NCBI GenBank assembly: GCA_017998095.1
Contig: JAGODU010000111.1
Location: 1-12,936 of the forward strand
DNA: 12,936 nucleotides
Origin: Prolixibacteraceae bacterium
GTDB lineage: Bacteria; Bacteroidota; Bacteroidia; Bacteroidales; Prolixibacteraceae
Direction of reading: 5' to 3'
The position numbers and the translations under genes were made by a program. Below are positions 1 through 7,619 of the stretch, piece after piece. Position 1 is the first letter of the stretch; every line of letters starts with the position of its first letter. Below the pieces are notes generated by a model, which did not search any database, was not told where the DNA came from, and worked only from the letters and a program-made list of their open reading frames with translations.

Positions 1-114
1 CAAACATTGGGTCTTACTCTGTTTGAAAAGACCCCTATCAAAGAACTCTTTAACAATAAAAACTTAATCACTAACCTGTCCGATGAAAATCAATTATCAT
101 TATGGGATTTTTAA
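1..114 (+). CDS. IS transposase, C-terminal end only (IS4-like)
   Basis: Reading from the first base gives 37 codons and a TAA at 112-114; the gene begins left of the window. The tail has the pattern LFEKTPIKELF followed by NQLSLWDF, which I recognise as the usual C-terminus of Bacteroidota IS4-type DDE transposases (those with a DUF4372 N-terminus). The catalytic residues lie outside the window, so the family rests on this short tail and on the adjoining terminal repeat. The stop codon lies inside the 17-bp terminal repeat (111-127), a compact arrangement typical of insertion sequences. It cannot be said from here whether the upstream part is intact. Confidence 0.7.
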   Translation, partial: QTLGLTLFEKTPIKELFNNKNLITNLSDENQLSLWDF

Positions 115-127
115 CCGGACACTAGTG
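111..127 (+). repeat. Terminal inverted repeat of the left-edge IS (right end)
   Basis: TTAACCGGACACTAGTG. The 18-mer ATTTTTAACCGGACACTA (107-124) recurs exactly at 8310-8327. The repeat includes the transposase stop codon. Confidence 0.8.
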
Positions 128-186
128 GAGTAATATATATACTTATAAGTAGTGATAGTAATCTAATTCCCAACCAACTAATTTTA

Positions 187-244
187 ATGACGTTGTTTGT
201 CTGTTGCATCAGACAAACAGTATAACCAGTGAATTAAACGTCAT
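187..244 (+). promoter_or_regulatory. Structured 5' leader: nested inverted repeats before the FHA gene
   Basis: Two perfect inverted repeats are nested. The inner one pairs TGTTTGTCTG (194-203) with CAGACAAACA (210-219) around the 6-base loop TTGCAT. The outer one pairs ATGACGTT (187-194) with AACGTCAT (237-244); base 194 can belong to only one of the two stems. No T-run follows, so it does not look like an intrinsic terminator. It ends 7 bases before the Shine-Dalgarno sequence of the next gene, so it could act on translation or mRNA stability of the operon, or as a protein-binding palindrome on DNA. That role is inference. I could not place a convincing Bacteroidota promoter (TAnnTTTG) in 128-186. 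Confidence 0.55.
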
Positions 245-251
245 ACTATTT

Positions 252-257
252 GGAGGA
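252..257 (+). promoter_or_regulatory. Strong Shine-Dalgarno site fixing the FHA gene start
   Basis: GGAGGA lies 6 bases before the ATG at 264. Most other genes in the window lack such a site, which is common in Bacteroidota. It decides for the start at 264 over an in-frame ATG at 204, which would lie in the loop of the leader hairpin and would put 20 extra residues before an otherwise normal signal peptide. Confidence 0.75.
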
Positions 258-263
258 ACCGCT

Positions 264-1223
264 ATGAACAAGAGACAATTTTTATTTCTCGCAAGTACCT
301 GCTTCGTTTCAGTTATGTGTATCTACGCCCAAATTACAACTGCACAAGTCACGCAGATAAAAGATATCCTCAAAAATCCCGTCTTATTTAATCAGGAAGA
401 GGTCATTGTCACTGGTCTTGTTATTCAATATATTGAGGCTACCAAAAAAACCACATCCCATTATTATATTAAAGACGATTATGGTGCCATAATAAAAGTT
501 CACACTGCTGAGGGTAAGCCAGAGACAAATTCCAAATATATGGTAAGGGGAGTTCTGTACATTGAACATGAAACACAGCTTCCGTTTATAAGCGAAAGGG
601 AGATAACCAAAATTGAACCGATAACTAAAGGAGAGGTTAAAACTGAATTAATACCAGAGCCTATTGAACATGAACCATGGTGGAAATATAACTGGCTATA
701 CGTGTTGATTGTTGGTGCTTCTGCATTGACAATTTTGATAATCCTTTTAAGCAAAAGGAAAAAAGACGGTATTCAGGAATCAGCTGAAAGTGATCTCAAA
801 TCCCTATCTGAAGATCAGGATTATCCTGTACAAAGAGATAACCTCAAGACAATGGTAATTCCAGCCTCTGTTCCCAAAACAATGAAATTTATCCCAGGAG
901 AACTAGAGGTACTTACTGGTGACGATAGAGGAAGAATCATCAAAATTGGTGGATATCCAACCGAGGAAGGTAGTATCGTTACGGTCGGCCGCGAAAGGGT
1001 TACCGGTCCCCGTGATTTTGCTCATATCCAGCTCAAGGAAAGGACAATTTCCCGCCGGCAAGCAGAAATTATTCTTAAGGATGGAAAACTCTATATTAAA
1101 AATCTAAGTGAAACAAACTATACAAAACTGGATGGCAAAGAGATACCACCAAATACTGCGGCTGAACTTAATACCGGCTCAGTGCTAACTTTTGGTGAGG
1201 TTGAAATGAAATATAAAACCTGA
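264..1223 (+). CDS. Membrane-spanning FHA-domain protein with periplasmic OB-like domain
   Basis: A 319-residue protein. Residues 1-22 are an export signal (MNKRQFLFLA then a hydrophobic run to IYA). Residues about 30-120 look like an OB-fold domain of the exported nucleic-acid-binding-like type (VTGLV, YYIKDDYG, YMVRGVLY). A transmembrane helix spans about 143-163 and is followed by SKRKK, placing the rest in the cytoplasm. After a charged linker (164-215), residues 235-319 form an FHA phosphothreonine-binding domain: G242-R243, S263-R-R-Q, and N280-L-S-E-T-N. The usual His of the SxxH motif is Gln266. Linker residues DNLKTMVIP (T196) resemble kinase target sites often found just before FHA domains. 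It is the first gene of the cluster, 83 bp before a PP2C phosphatase and upstream of a kinase, so it is the likely reader of their signal, coupling a periplasmic sensor to it. Confidence 0.85.
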   Translation: MNKRQFLFLASTCFVSVMCIYAQITTAQVTQIKDILKNPVLFNQEEVIVTGLVIQYIEATKKTTSHYYIKDDYGAIIKVHTAEGKPETNSKYMVRGVLYIEHETQLPFISEREITKIEPITKGEVKTELIPEPIEHEPWWKYNWLYVLIVGASALTILIILLSKRKKDGIQESAESDLKSLSEDQDYPVQRDNLKTMVIPASVPKTMKFIPGELEVLTGDDRGRIIKIGGYPTEEGSIVTVGRERVTGPRDFAHIQLKERTISRRQAEIILKDGKLYIKNLSETNYTKLDGKEIPPNTAAELNTGSVLTFGEVEMKYKT

Positions 1224-1306
1224 TACCCTATTAAGAATGAATTGAAAATGGCCTATATAAAATTTGAAGGCAATTCGCATCCCAAAATTTCGTGTTTTAC
1301 TAATTT

Positions 1307-2122
1307 ATGGTAAGATTTAGAACTGAAATATTGTCAATTAAAGGCTTGAGAAATTGCAACGAAGACAGTCTTCTGAGTAAAAAAATTGCGAGAAGAACAT
1401 ATCTTTTGGCTATTGCCGACGGTATGGGAGGAATGAAAGGAGGAGATGTTGCAAGTAAAAGTGTGCTGCTTTCAGTGATCGACTTTTTAAAAAAGGAAAT
1501 TAATAGAAAAGATTTACAGATAAATCCAAAGGAACTGCTTAAAAAATCATTTCTCGTCGGACAAACCTGTATCGCTGATAAAATAGCTTCCAATCCCCAG
1601 CTTAAAGGTATGGGAACAACATTGACAGCTGTCCTGATAATAGACGGGAAGTACGTGTGGGGTAACCTGGGTGATAGCAGGATATATCTGCTTAGTGATG
1701 GAAATATGCAGCAAATTACGGAAGACCATAGCTATATCCAGGAGTATATTAGAAACTATAAAAACGAAGTCAGTAATCCTATACTAACCCAATATAAAAA
1801 CATTGTAACAAGGATCATTGATGGCGGATTGGATAAGCCTGACATTTACCCTGAAGAAGTTGAATATGAAATCATAAAAAGAGGGGATATGTTCCTTCTT
1901 TGCTCTGATGGGTTGATAATTGACAAAACTAAAGATTACTCAGGATTTTTCAAAGAAATTATATACAGCAAAAAATCCATTAAGAGAACTGCAAGAGAAC
2001 TTATAAAGTGGGCATTGGATAATGGTTCCGATGATAATATAAGTATTGTGCTAGGAAGATATGGTAATCTTTTAAAGAGAAAATCCACGGAGGATGACAA
2101 TACAGTAAGGATACTACCATAG
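1307..2122 (+). CDS. PP2C-family Ser/Thr protein phosphatase
   Basis: A 271-residue cytoplasmic phosphatase of the PppA/Stp/PrpC type; it removes phosphate from Ser/Thr residues using two metal ions. All core motifs are present in order: NED (18-20), ADGMGG (37-42, metal ligand D38), GMGTT (101-105), WGNLGDSR (118-125), TEDHS (138-142), LCSDGL (198-203, D201) and SDDN (241-244). Length is normal for a single-domain bacterial PP2C and there is no membrane segment. The 15-residue tail after the fold ends DDNTVRILP and carries an isolated Thr266, similar to the linker motif in the upstream FHA protein. No clear ribosome-binding site precedes the ATG. It presumably reverses the action of the kinase encoded at 3803-4849. 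Confidence 0.92.
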   Translation: MVRFRTEILSIKGLRNCNEDSLLSKKIARRTYLLAIADGMGGMKGGDVASKSVLLSVIDFLKKEINRKDLQINPKELLKKSFLVGQTCIADKIASNPQLKGMGTTLTAVLIIDGKYVWGNLGDSRIYLLSDGNMQQITEDHSYIQEYIRNYKNEVSNPILTQYKNIVTRIIDGGLDKPDIYPEEVEYEIIKRGDMFLLCSDGLIIDKTKDYSGFFKEIIYSKKSIKRTARELIKWALDNGSDDNISIVLGRYGNLLKRKSTEDDNTVRILP

Positions 2123-2247
2123 TTTAAAACGGATCCGATCCGATTATAAGTTATTTTACCAAAGAATGAAATAAAGCATGGTGTTATTATCAATAAGCTT
2201 GAAAAGAATTTAAAAGCAAAATTTTCAGTTAAACCATCTATAAAAAA

Positions 2248-3633
2248 ATGACCTACTTAAAGAATCTGGCAATTATTGCGTTGCTCATTACTGAAGGTAA
2301 TATATATGGATTAAATTACCTTAATACATTTTATTCTTCGTCTCACTTTTATGAAAGTATAAGTTCACAAACTCATTTTAGTTTTACAAAACCCATTCCT
2401 TCCAGAATTCCTGTTAAGGGAACGGTTGACTTAAGCTTTTATGTAAATCAATCGGTTGTTTTTCAGTTCAGATACAAGCTTGAGGTTCCCGGTGGGGCAG
2501 AGGGAACTATTAGCAAATCATTGTTAAGCTGGACTGATTGGATCAATAAAGATATAAATGAAGTACTTGTTCCAAAATTGGATAAAACAGGTAAATATAA
2601 AATGATTATTGAATATAAGACACACATAAGCAATGAAATAAAAAAATACGAAAAAACATTCGAAGTATATAGTACAGCACCTGCAAATCTAGCAGCTACA
2701 GCTACAACTCCATCCAAAGTAACAGGAATCCCTGCAAATACCCCTGTTATAGAAAAGACTGTTGCTCCAGATAATAAAGCGGGAGATATTCTCCCAGATG
2801 AATATCAATATAAAAACGAAAGGCAGAACGTTCCTGACAATAAAAGAATAATTGAAACTGAAGCTCCTGTTAGAGAGAAACCTGCGGAAAAGGCAAGAAT
2901 TTATCATGATATAATAATTAAGCATAGTGGAGAGGAAATAAGATCAAAAGTCATTGAAATCACGCCTGATCATATCAGATATATTGATTATGGAAGTGCT
3001 GATAATCCTACCAGGGAAATAAGGATCTCAGAGGTGTATATGATCAAATATCATAACGGGACAAGTGAGATGTTTTCCAGACAGTTGGAAAACAATAAAT
3101 ATCAGCCTGCCAGGATAAGTGATAGGACACTTCCAGCAACTACAGACCCTGATGCATTAACCAACACATATCCAGAAGTATTAAACAAGAAGGCAAAAAA
3201 GGATATGAGGTTACAGGGTGATTACCTATCTATCGCTGCAGGAGTAGGAAATAGTTATGGAGGGGTAGGTTTATCACTTCAGTATTTGACATCGGGCAGC
3301 ATTAAGTTTGGAATACATGGAGGTGTCGGTTATTTCCCAATAGGGGATGAGAATTTTTTCTATAGCGGTGGAGTAAAACTCTATGTTTGGAATTATCTGT
3401 ACTCAGACCTGCAGTTTGGCAGGTTTGGTGTTTATCGAAAGACAAATTTTGATCCAATAAACGGGAATGTGACAGATTATAGTATACTGTATGGCCCTAG
3501 TCTATTATTTGGATACGATTGGTTTTTTTCAGATCACGTTGGTCTAAATGTAGCGGCGGGTGCAAGTTATGATATTGATGTTTATAAGAAAATAACCTAT
3601 GCACTGGATCTGGGCATCATTGTCAGGTTTTAA
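2248..3633 (+). CDS. Exported protein with C-terminal outer-membrane barrel
   Basis: A 461-residue protein. Residues 1-20 are a signal peptide. About 40-140 is a beta-rich domain (the FQFRYKLEVPGG and GKYKMIIEYKT segments), perhaps immunoglobulin-like. Residues 142-216 are a low-complexity linker rich in Pro, Ala, Thr and Glu, fit to cross part of the periplasm. Residues 219-278 (DIIIKHSGEEIRSKV to YHNGTSEMF) match a short beta domain common in Bacteroidota envelope proteins, in which 'G..I..KV.EI....I.Y' is the recurring pattern. About 325-461 alternates aromatic, glycine and hydrophobic residues and ends in Phe, as in an eight-stranded outer-membrane barrel. It sits between phosphatase and kinase genes, so it may be an outer-membrane sensor or anchor of the pathway; this is inference. 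I do not recognise a named family. Confidence 0.75.
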   Translation: MTYLKNLAIIALLITEGNIYGLNYLNTFYSSSHFYESISSQTHFSFTKPIPSRIPVKGTVDLSFYVNQSVVFQFRYKLEVPGGAEGTISKSLLSWTDWINKDINEVLVPKLDKTGKYKMIIEYKTHISNEIKKYEKTFEVYSTAPANLAATATTPSKVTGIPANTPVIEKTVAPDNKAGDILPDEYQYKNERQNVPDNKRIIETEAPVREKPAEKARIYHDIIIKHSGEEIRSKVIEITPDHIRYIDYGSADNPTREIRISEVYMIKYHNGTSEMFSRQLENNKYQPARISDRTLPATTDPDALTNTYPEVLNKKAKKDMRLQGDYLSIAAGVGNSYGGVGLSLQYLTSGSIKFGIHGGVGYFPIGDENFFYSGGVKLYVWNYLYSDLQFGRFGVYRKTNFDPINGNVTDYSILYGPSLLFGYDWFFSDHVGLNVAAGASYDIDVYKKITYALDLGIIVRF

Positions 3634-3802
3634 GTGAATTTGATTAATGAGATTAATATTTTGGTCTTGGAATATCGAGCGGTAAAATTTACACGATGAT
3701 TGAAGTATATAGTGTGAACCATTATGGATCTAATAAAAGGTTTAAAATCAATGTTGCATAAGCCCTAAAATAATTCCCAATCAAAATAAGTTAAAAGTAC
3801 TA

Positions 3803-4849
3803 ATGGAAATAGAGAGTTTAATTAGCCAAGCTTTAGAAGATAAATACGAGATCCAAGAAGTTTTAGGTCGCGGCGGCATGGCCACAGTTTACAAAGCTGT
3901 TCAAAATAGCTTAAACCGTGTTGTAGCGCTTAAGGTTATACATCAGAATCTTATCCATGATGAAGAGTTTGTAGGCAGGTTCCTTCGTGAGGCACAGATA
4001 TGTGGTCAGCTCAAACATCAGAATATAGTCACAGTATACGATTTTGGCTCATTAGGCTCCGTGCACTATATGTCGATGGAATACCTTGAAGGCGAAACAT
4101 TGCGCGAAAAGATTAAAACCTACGGCACTTTGGGTGTGGAAGAAACAATAGAGTATATTACTCCAATTGCCAGGGCGCTTGGTTATATACATCAAAAAGG
4201 CGTTGTGCACCGGGATGTCAAATGCTCCAATATTTTTATTACGACCGATGGAAGACCAGTCTTAATGGATTTTGGAATCGTGTACTCGAGGGGTGTAGAA
4301 TCACTCAGCCAGTATGGTGCGGTTCTGGGAACACCTGAATATATGAGTCCTGAACAGGCAGACGGAAAAATAAAAGCTGATGGACGGAGTGACATTTACA
4401 GTGTCGGAGTAATTTTGTTTGAATGCCTTACAGGGCGACTACCTTTCAAGAGTGACAACCATCTGTCAACTTTGCATCAGATCCTTCACGAAGATCCACC
4501 TAAGATTAAAGAATATAACACCAGGGTACCCGGATGGTTAGCTGAAATAATTGATGGTTGTCTTGTAAAAGACCTCTCTAATCGTATTCCCGATGGATAC
4601 ATGCTGGCTGATGCTCTCAGGAGAAAATATGCTCCAGATTATCATAATAATGGTTTTTCTAAGGATCCCGGTGATCTGGTTACAAACAGGATTCAAAACA
4701 AAAATAAGGATTCAATAAGCAAACTTAATGTAAAGAAGAGAAAACGTGAACCCGAGACCGTCGACAAGAACAGACCATTATACATAACCATATTTATAGC
4801 ATTATTGATTATCCTGGCAGGTCTTGGAATTTTCGCAGCAGGAATTTAA
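3803..4849 (+). CDS. Hanks-type Ser/Thr protein kinase, C-terminally membrane-anchored
   Basis: A 348-residue PknB/PpkA-like kinase. The catalytic domain (about 15-276) has every key residue: glycine loop GRGGMATVY (22-30), Lys44 in VALK, Glu63, HRDVKCSN (136-143, catalytic D138), DFG (156-158), an activation segment ending GTPEYMSPE (176-184), and SDIYS (196-200). It should therefore be active. A basic linker (KKRKR, 311-315) leads to one transmembrane helix at about 325-347 that ends at the C-terminus. Unlike PknB or PpkA there is no periplasmic sensor domain. The nearest candidate sensors are separate genes, notably the exported vWA protein at 9004-11403. Likely substrates are the FHA protein and proteins of the same cluster. 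The gap before the gene is 169 bp, and I see no clear promoter in it. Confidence 0.93.
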   Translation: MEIESLISQALEDKYEIQEVLGRGGMATVYKAVQNSLNRVVALKVIHQNLIHDEEFVGRFLREAQICGQLKHQNIVTVYDFGSLGSVHYMSMEYLEGETLREKIKTYGTLGVEETIEYITPIARALGYIHQKGVVHRDVKCSNIFITTDGRPVLMDFGIVYSRGVESLSQYGAVLGTPEYMSPEQADGKIKADGRSDIYSVGVILFECLTGRLPFKSDNHLSTLHQILHEDPPKIKEYNTRVPGWLAEIIDGCLVKDLSNRIPDGYMLADALRRKYAPDYHNNGFSKDPGDLVTNRIQNKNKDSISKLNVKKRKREPETVDKNRPLYITIFIALLIILAGLGIFAAGI

Positions 4850-4897
4850 CGAACTTTCGTTAGTCATCTGAAAAGTATTAGCATTCATGATTCAACA

Positions 4898-4915
4898 TTA
4901 TCATAATTATCATAA
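4898..4915 (+). repeat. Two tandem copies of TTATCATAA
   Basis: The 9-mer TTATCATAA occurs at 4898-4906 and again at 4907-4915, in the 112-bp gap before the next gene. It is AT-rich and short, and I see no function for it; a binding site or simple slippage are both possible. Confidence 0.5.
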
Positions 4916-4961
4916 TAATCTTAATAAGTAATAAGGACCCTTCGTCTCATTTGGATTAGCC

Positions 4962-6548
4962 ATGTATAAAACCTCACAAGCTGTATTTTTCTTTATATTG
5001 TTACTCATACCGTTCAAAAGGACTGAAAGTCAAACATTAACTGCAGCACAACTAAGAACTGTTAACGGCGCATTGCTGGAATTGATTAATGATTATGAAA
5101 GTTATTCCAGGTTTAGTTCTGATAATCAAAGAATCAATGAAAACTACATCTCACTTTTTACGGATCTTTTTGATAATGAGGCATTATTATATAACGATAT
5201 AGTTCCATCAAATAAAGTTAGTGATCCGGTAACTCTGTCTCAATACATTAGCATTTTCAAACAATATTTTCGCACCGGAGCAGGAGTCAGATTATTCAAT
5301 ATTCTTTTTGATAATCCCGAATTACTTGCCAATGGCAAATACAGAGTAAAAGCTGATTTGGTAAAAGAGATCTATGGAAGGACAAACAACAATGTTTACT
5401 ACAAGGATACAATTCCACTGACCTTTACCTTTAACTTAAGCATTTCAGGGAATAATATCAGAGACATCAGAATAATGGAAATTACCGGAAAAGAAAAAGG
5501 TCGATTCCTAAAATTCAGGATTATGAAGTTCTTAACATTAAAACCTTTGGAAAATGCTGAGATAAAAATAGACTCGAGAATTGAAAAAACTGATAGCAAA
5601 GGCAATGCAATAATTGAAGACATAGATCCCAACAAAATGCATAATCTTTCTGTCTCATGCAGCCCCTATAAGCAAATTGAATACTCAAACATTGATATTG
5701 ACGAATTTATTAAAGGAAATACTTATAGAAAACACCAGATACTAAGGCTCCCCTATTATGATCAGAATGAAATGATCGTTTTCATGAATACTTTAAATTT
5801 CAGTATTGCCCCAGTTTTGTCTCTTAGCCTCCCAGGTATGAACACAATCATGAGCAAAGAACAGAGTTCTGATCTTGAATTTGCAAATCTCCGAGAGCGA
5901 GGGAGCTTCAGTCCCAGGATAGGATTACGTTTTGGAATATCTCTGCTAAGAACCAACTATTTTGATCTCTCATTGAATACCGGAATTGAAAAGAATTATA
6001 TCAGAACTGCCTATATGTTTGATACCTGCCGCATAATAATTCTTGAAAACCATCAATTAGAAGTAACTGACATTTATAATCTCAAACAGAAAATAACCCT
6101 TAATTTTACTGACGTTCCTCTCTTTATATCAGTTGATTACAAAGGCTTCAGGGATTTTGTTATAGGTACGGAATTAGGCATTCGTTTTTCAAGGCTGAAC
6201 AAAAGCACCTCCTCAGTAAGTTCAGGCTATGCATCCAATGATTTTTATGATTCAACAGGCACTCTGACAGCAGAATATCATAACTTCCATTCACGAAACA
6301 GATTCCTGTCCTATCAACTTGGGCTGACAATAAGCAAGGAAATACTTCCATCATTAAAAATCTACGGTGGTCCAACATTGTTCATCTTTACAAAAAATTG
6401 GCTTGAAAACGAACAGGAATCAGGAGAATTACTCTCTTCTGATAAACAGCTTAATAATATCCTCAATACTTATAAAAGGAGTGAATTAAAATATGTGGCC
6501 ATTGAGTTTGGCATTAAATACAATTTCAGTTCAATTAAATTAAAATGA
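4962..6548 (+). CDS. Exported protein: NTF2-like domain, beta-sandwich, outer-membrane barrel
   Basis: A 528-residue protein. Residues 1-24 form a signal peptide (hydrophobic FFFILLLIPF, then ESQ). About 32-175 looks NTF2/SnoaL-like: helices with Leu/Tyr spacing (LRTVNGALLELINDY, the ISLFTDLF segment), then strands (VKADLVKEIYG, PLTFTFNLSI). About 185-262 resembles a carboxypeptidase-regulatory-like sandwich (PLENAEIKID, TDSKGNAIIEDI). From about 272 to the end, long alternating strands (FSPRIGLRFGISLL, FLSYQLGLTIS, YVAIEFGIKYNF) indicate an outer-membrane barrel, though six residues (SSIKLK) follow the last aromatic, so the barrel closure is not textbook. The stop overlaps the next start by four bases (ATGA), so the two are co-translated. 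Together with the product of 2248-3633 this makes two barrel proteins around the kinase. No named family recognised. Confidence 0.7.
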   Translation: MYKTSQAVFFFILLLIPFKRTESQTLTAAQLRTVNGALLELINDYESYSRFSSDNQRINENYISLFTDLFDNEALLYNDIVPSNKVSDPVTLSQYISIFKQYFRTGAGVRLFNILFDNPELLANGKYRVKADLVKEIYGRTNNNVYYKDTIPLTFTFNLSISGNNIRDIRIMEITGKEKGRFLKFRIMKFLTLKPLENAEIKIDSRIEKTDSKGNAIIEDIDPNKMHNLSVSCSPYKQIEYSNIDIDEFIKGNTYRKHQILRLPYYDQNEMIVFMNTLNFSIAPVLSLSLPGMNTIMSKEQSSDLEFANLRERGSFSPRIGLRFGISLLRTNYFDLSLNTGIEKNYIRTAYMFDTCRIIILENHQLEVTDIYNLKQKITLNFTDVPLFISVDYKGFRDFVIGTELGIRFSRLNKSTSSVSSGYASNDFYDSTGTLTAEYHNFHSRNRFLSYQLGLTISKEILPSLKIYGGPTLFIFTKNWLENEQESGELLSSDKQLNNILNTYKRSELKYVAIEFGIKYNFSSIKLK

Positions 6549-7609
6549 AGAATATGAGCATTAGATTGAAATGCAACAAGTGCCATCATGAATTCACGGT
6601 AGTAAAACTGGGCTCAGACCTGAGTTGTCCTTTTTGCAGTTCAGCAAATATCTCAGCAAAAACCGGGGCATATCTTATATCCACCCCTCTGCTTAAAAAA
6701 CTCATTGTTGTTGAAATAATTGTGATAACCCTCATAATTTCTTTGATTGCAGTCCGCTACTCTGAAGGACCTAAAATAAAAAATGTTGTAGCAAATAAAA
6801 AAGATCATTTAATAAACGTTGCTGTAAATACTTCCCTGCTAAAGACAAAACTTGAATATTCTTTTGATAACGGAAAAACCTATCAGAACAATAATGTATA
6901 TAAAGTCACTCAACCAGGTACATATAAGATAATTGTCAGAGATGAAAGGAACAGGAAGAATGAGTGGAATATCCCTGTAACCTTTTCTGATGAGGATTTT
7001 GAAATTCTTGCAGAACACTCTTCCCCTGATCTGTTAATTCTCCCCCCCCAGATAACAGGGGTTGAATTAATTAATGAAAGTATCCAAGACAGGCGTGATG
7101 GACAAATTATTATTCATTCGATAGACGGCAGGAAACCGATCAGATATTCAATTGACGGAGGTCTGACGTTTTCAGATGACAGTATATTCAGCAATCTTGA
7201 GCCCGGGAGGTACACTGTCTATGTGGTTGATAATGACTCACAAATTGACACATGGCCAGATCCTATTCTATTGATCCAAGGGGCTTATAAGGAAGCTGAA
7301 TTTGCCCGACATCAACCGCCTTCTCTTCATAAGGTTGAAAACATACTTAACAAATTTTTCTCAGACCCGGACAATAATATTCTAAGGGATTCATTGCAGG
7401 GTTATTTTGTAAATCAAACGATGAATGTAGAGTGTGAACTAATTGATATTCCACCAAATACACCTTACCAGCTGTTTCAGTTTCTTCAGCGAAGGTATGA
7501 GGGACAACCCGGATCAAAAAGGATCCAGGTTCTTGATATAGGTTACGACAATATGAACCGTATAAACAAATTAAAGGTCAAAGAAACGAGAGTATTGACA
7601 GGAAGTTAA
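6545..7609 (+). CDS. Zinc-ribbon, one-TM protein with two SprB-like periplasmic repeats
   Basis: A 354-residue protein. The N-terminus has two CxxC pairs (C10/C13 and C28/C31), a zinc-ribbon pattern, and should lie in the cytoplasm. One transmembrane helix spans about 52-70. Outside it are two related beta repeats: LEYSFDNGKTYQ with the TQPGTYKIIVRD strand (103-133), and IRYSIDGGLTFS with NLEPGRYTVYVVD (199-229). This 'YSIDGG..F...L.PG.Y...V.D' pattern is that of SprB-type repeats of Bacteroidota adhesins. The last 100 residues (about 255-354) form a separate domain I do not recognise. The start overlaps the upstream stop (ATGA). A second ATG at 6554 is possible. A run of eight C (7042-7049) lies between the two repeats. 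A cytoplasmic sensor/adaptor linked to a periplasmic binding module is a fair guess, not shown. Confidence 0.75.
   Translation: MKNMSIRLKCNKCHHEFTVVKLGSDLSCPFCSSANISAKTGAYLISTPLLKKLIVVEIIVITLIISLIAVRYSEGPKIKNVVANKKDHLINVAVNTSLLKTKLEYSFDNGKTYQNNNVYKVTQPGTYKIIVRDERNRKNEWNIPVTFSDEDFEILAEHSSPDLLILPPQITGVELINESIQDRRDGQIIIHSIDGRKPIRYSIDGGLTFSDDSIFSNLEPGRYTVYVVDNDSQIDTWPDPILLIQGAYKEAEFARHQPPSLHKVENILNKFFSDPDNNILRDSLQGYFVNQTMNVECELIDIPPNTPYQLFQFLQRRYEGQPGSKRIQVLDIGYDNMNRINKLKVKETRVLTGS
7042..7049 (+). repeat. C8 homopolymer inside the zinc-ribbon gene
   Basis: Eight C in a row, at codons for Leu-Pro-Pro, in an AT-rich gene. Loss of one C gives a TAA within two codons of the tract; gain of one gives a TGA within about five codons. 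Either would cut the protein after about residue 170, leaving zinc ribbon, membrane helix and first repeat. Confidence 0.8.
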
Positions 7610-7619
7610 ATGAATACAC

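Larger units (their letters stand above)
1..127 (+). mobile_element. Right end of an IS4-like insertion sequence
   Basis: The element ends in TTAACCGGACACTAGTG at 111-127. The same 17-mer, with one change in each, forms both ends of the small element at 8110-8330, which is how I set the boundary at 127. The eight outermost bases, CACTAGTG, are themselves palindromic, so the true edge could differ by a few bases. If 127 is right and a 9-bp target duplication was made, the missing left end should be preceded by GAGTAATAT (128-136). The left end lies outside the window. Confidence 0.75.

Noticed and set aside
204..263. Upstream in-frame ATG that would add 20 residues to the FHA protein
   Set aside because: It lies in the loop of the leader hairpin, has no ribosome-binding site, and hides a normal signal peptide; GGAGGA sits correctly before the ATG at 264.
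384..569. Minus-strand open frames across the window
   Set aside because: All lie opposite well-supported + strand genes, have no recognisable domains and no upstream signals.
2126..2142. Repeated GATCC (CGGATCCGATCCG) in the gap after the phosphatase gene
   Set aside because: Short and isolated, with no second copy elsewhere in the window and no T-run; chance is sufficient.
4847..4862. Possible terminator hairpin after the kinase gene (TAACGA...TCGTTA)
   Set aside because: The stem is only 6 bp, AT-rich, includes the stop codon and has no T-run.
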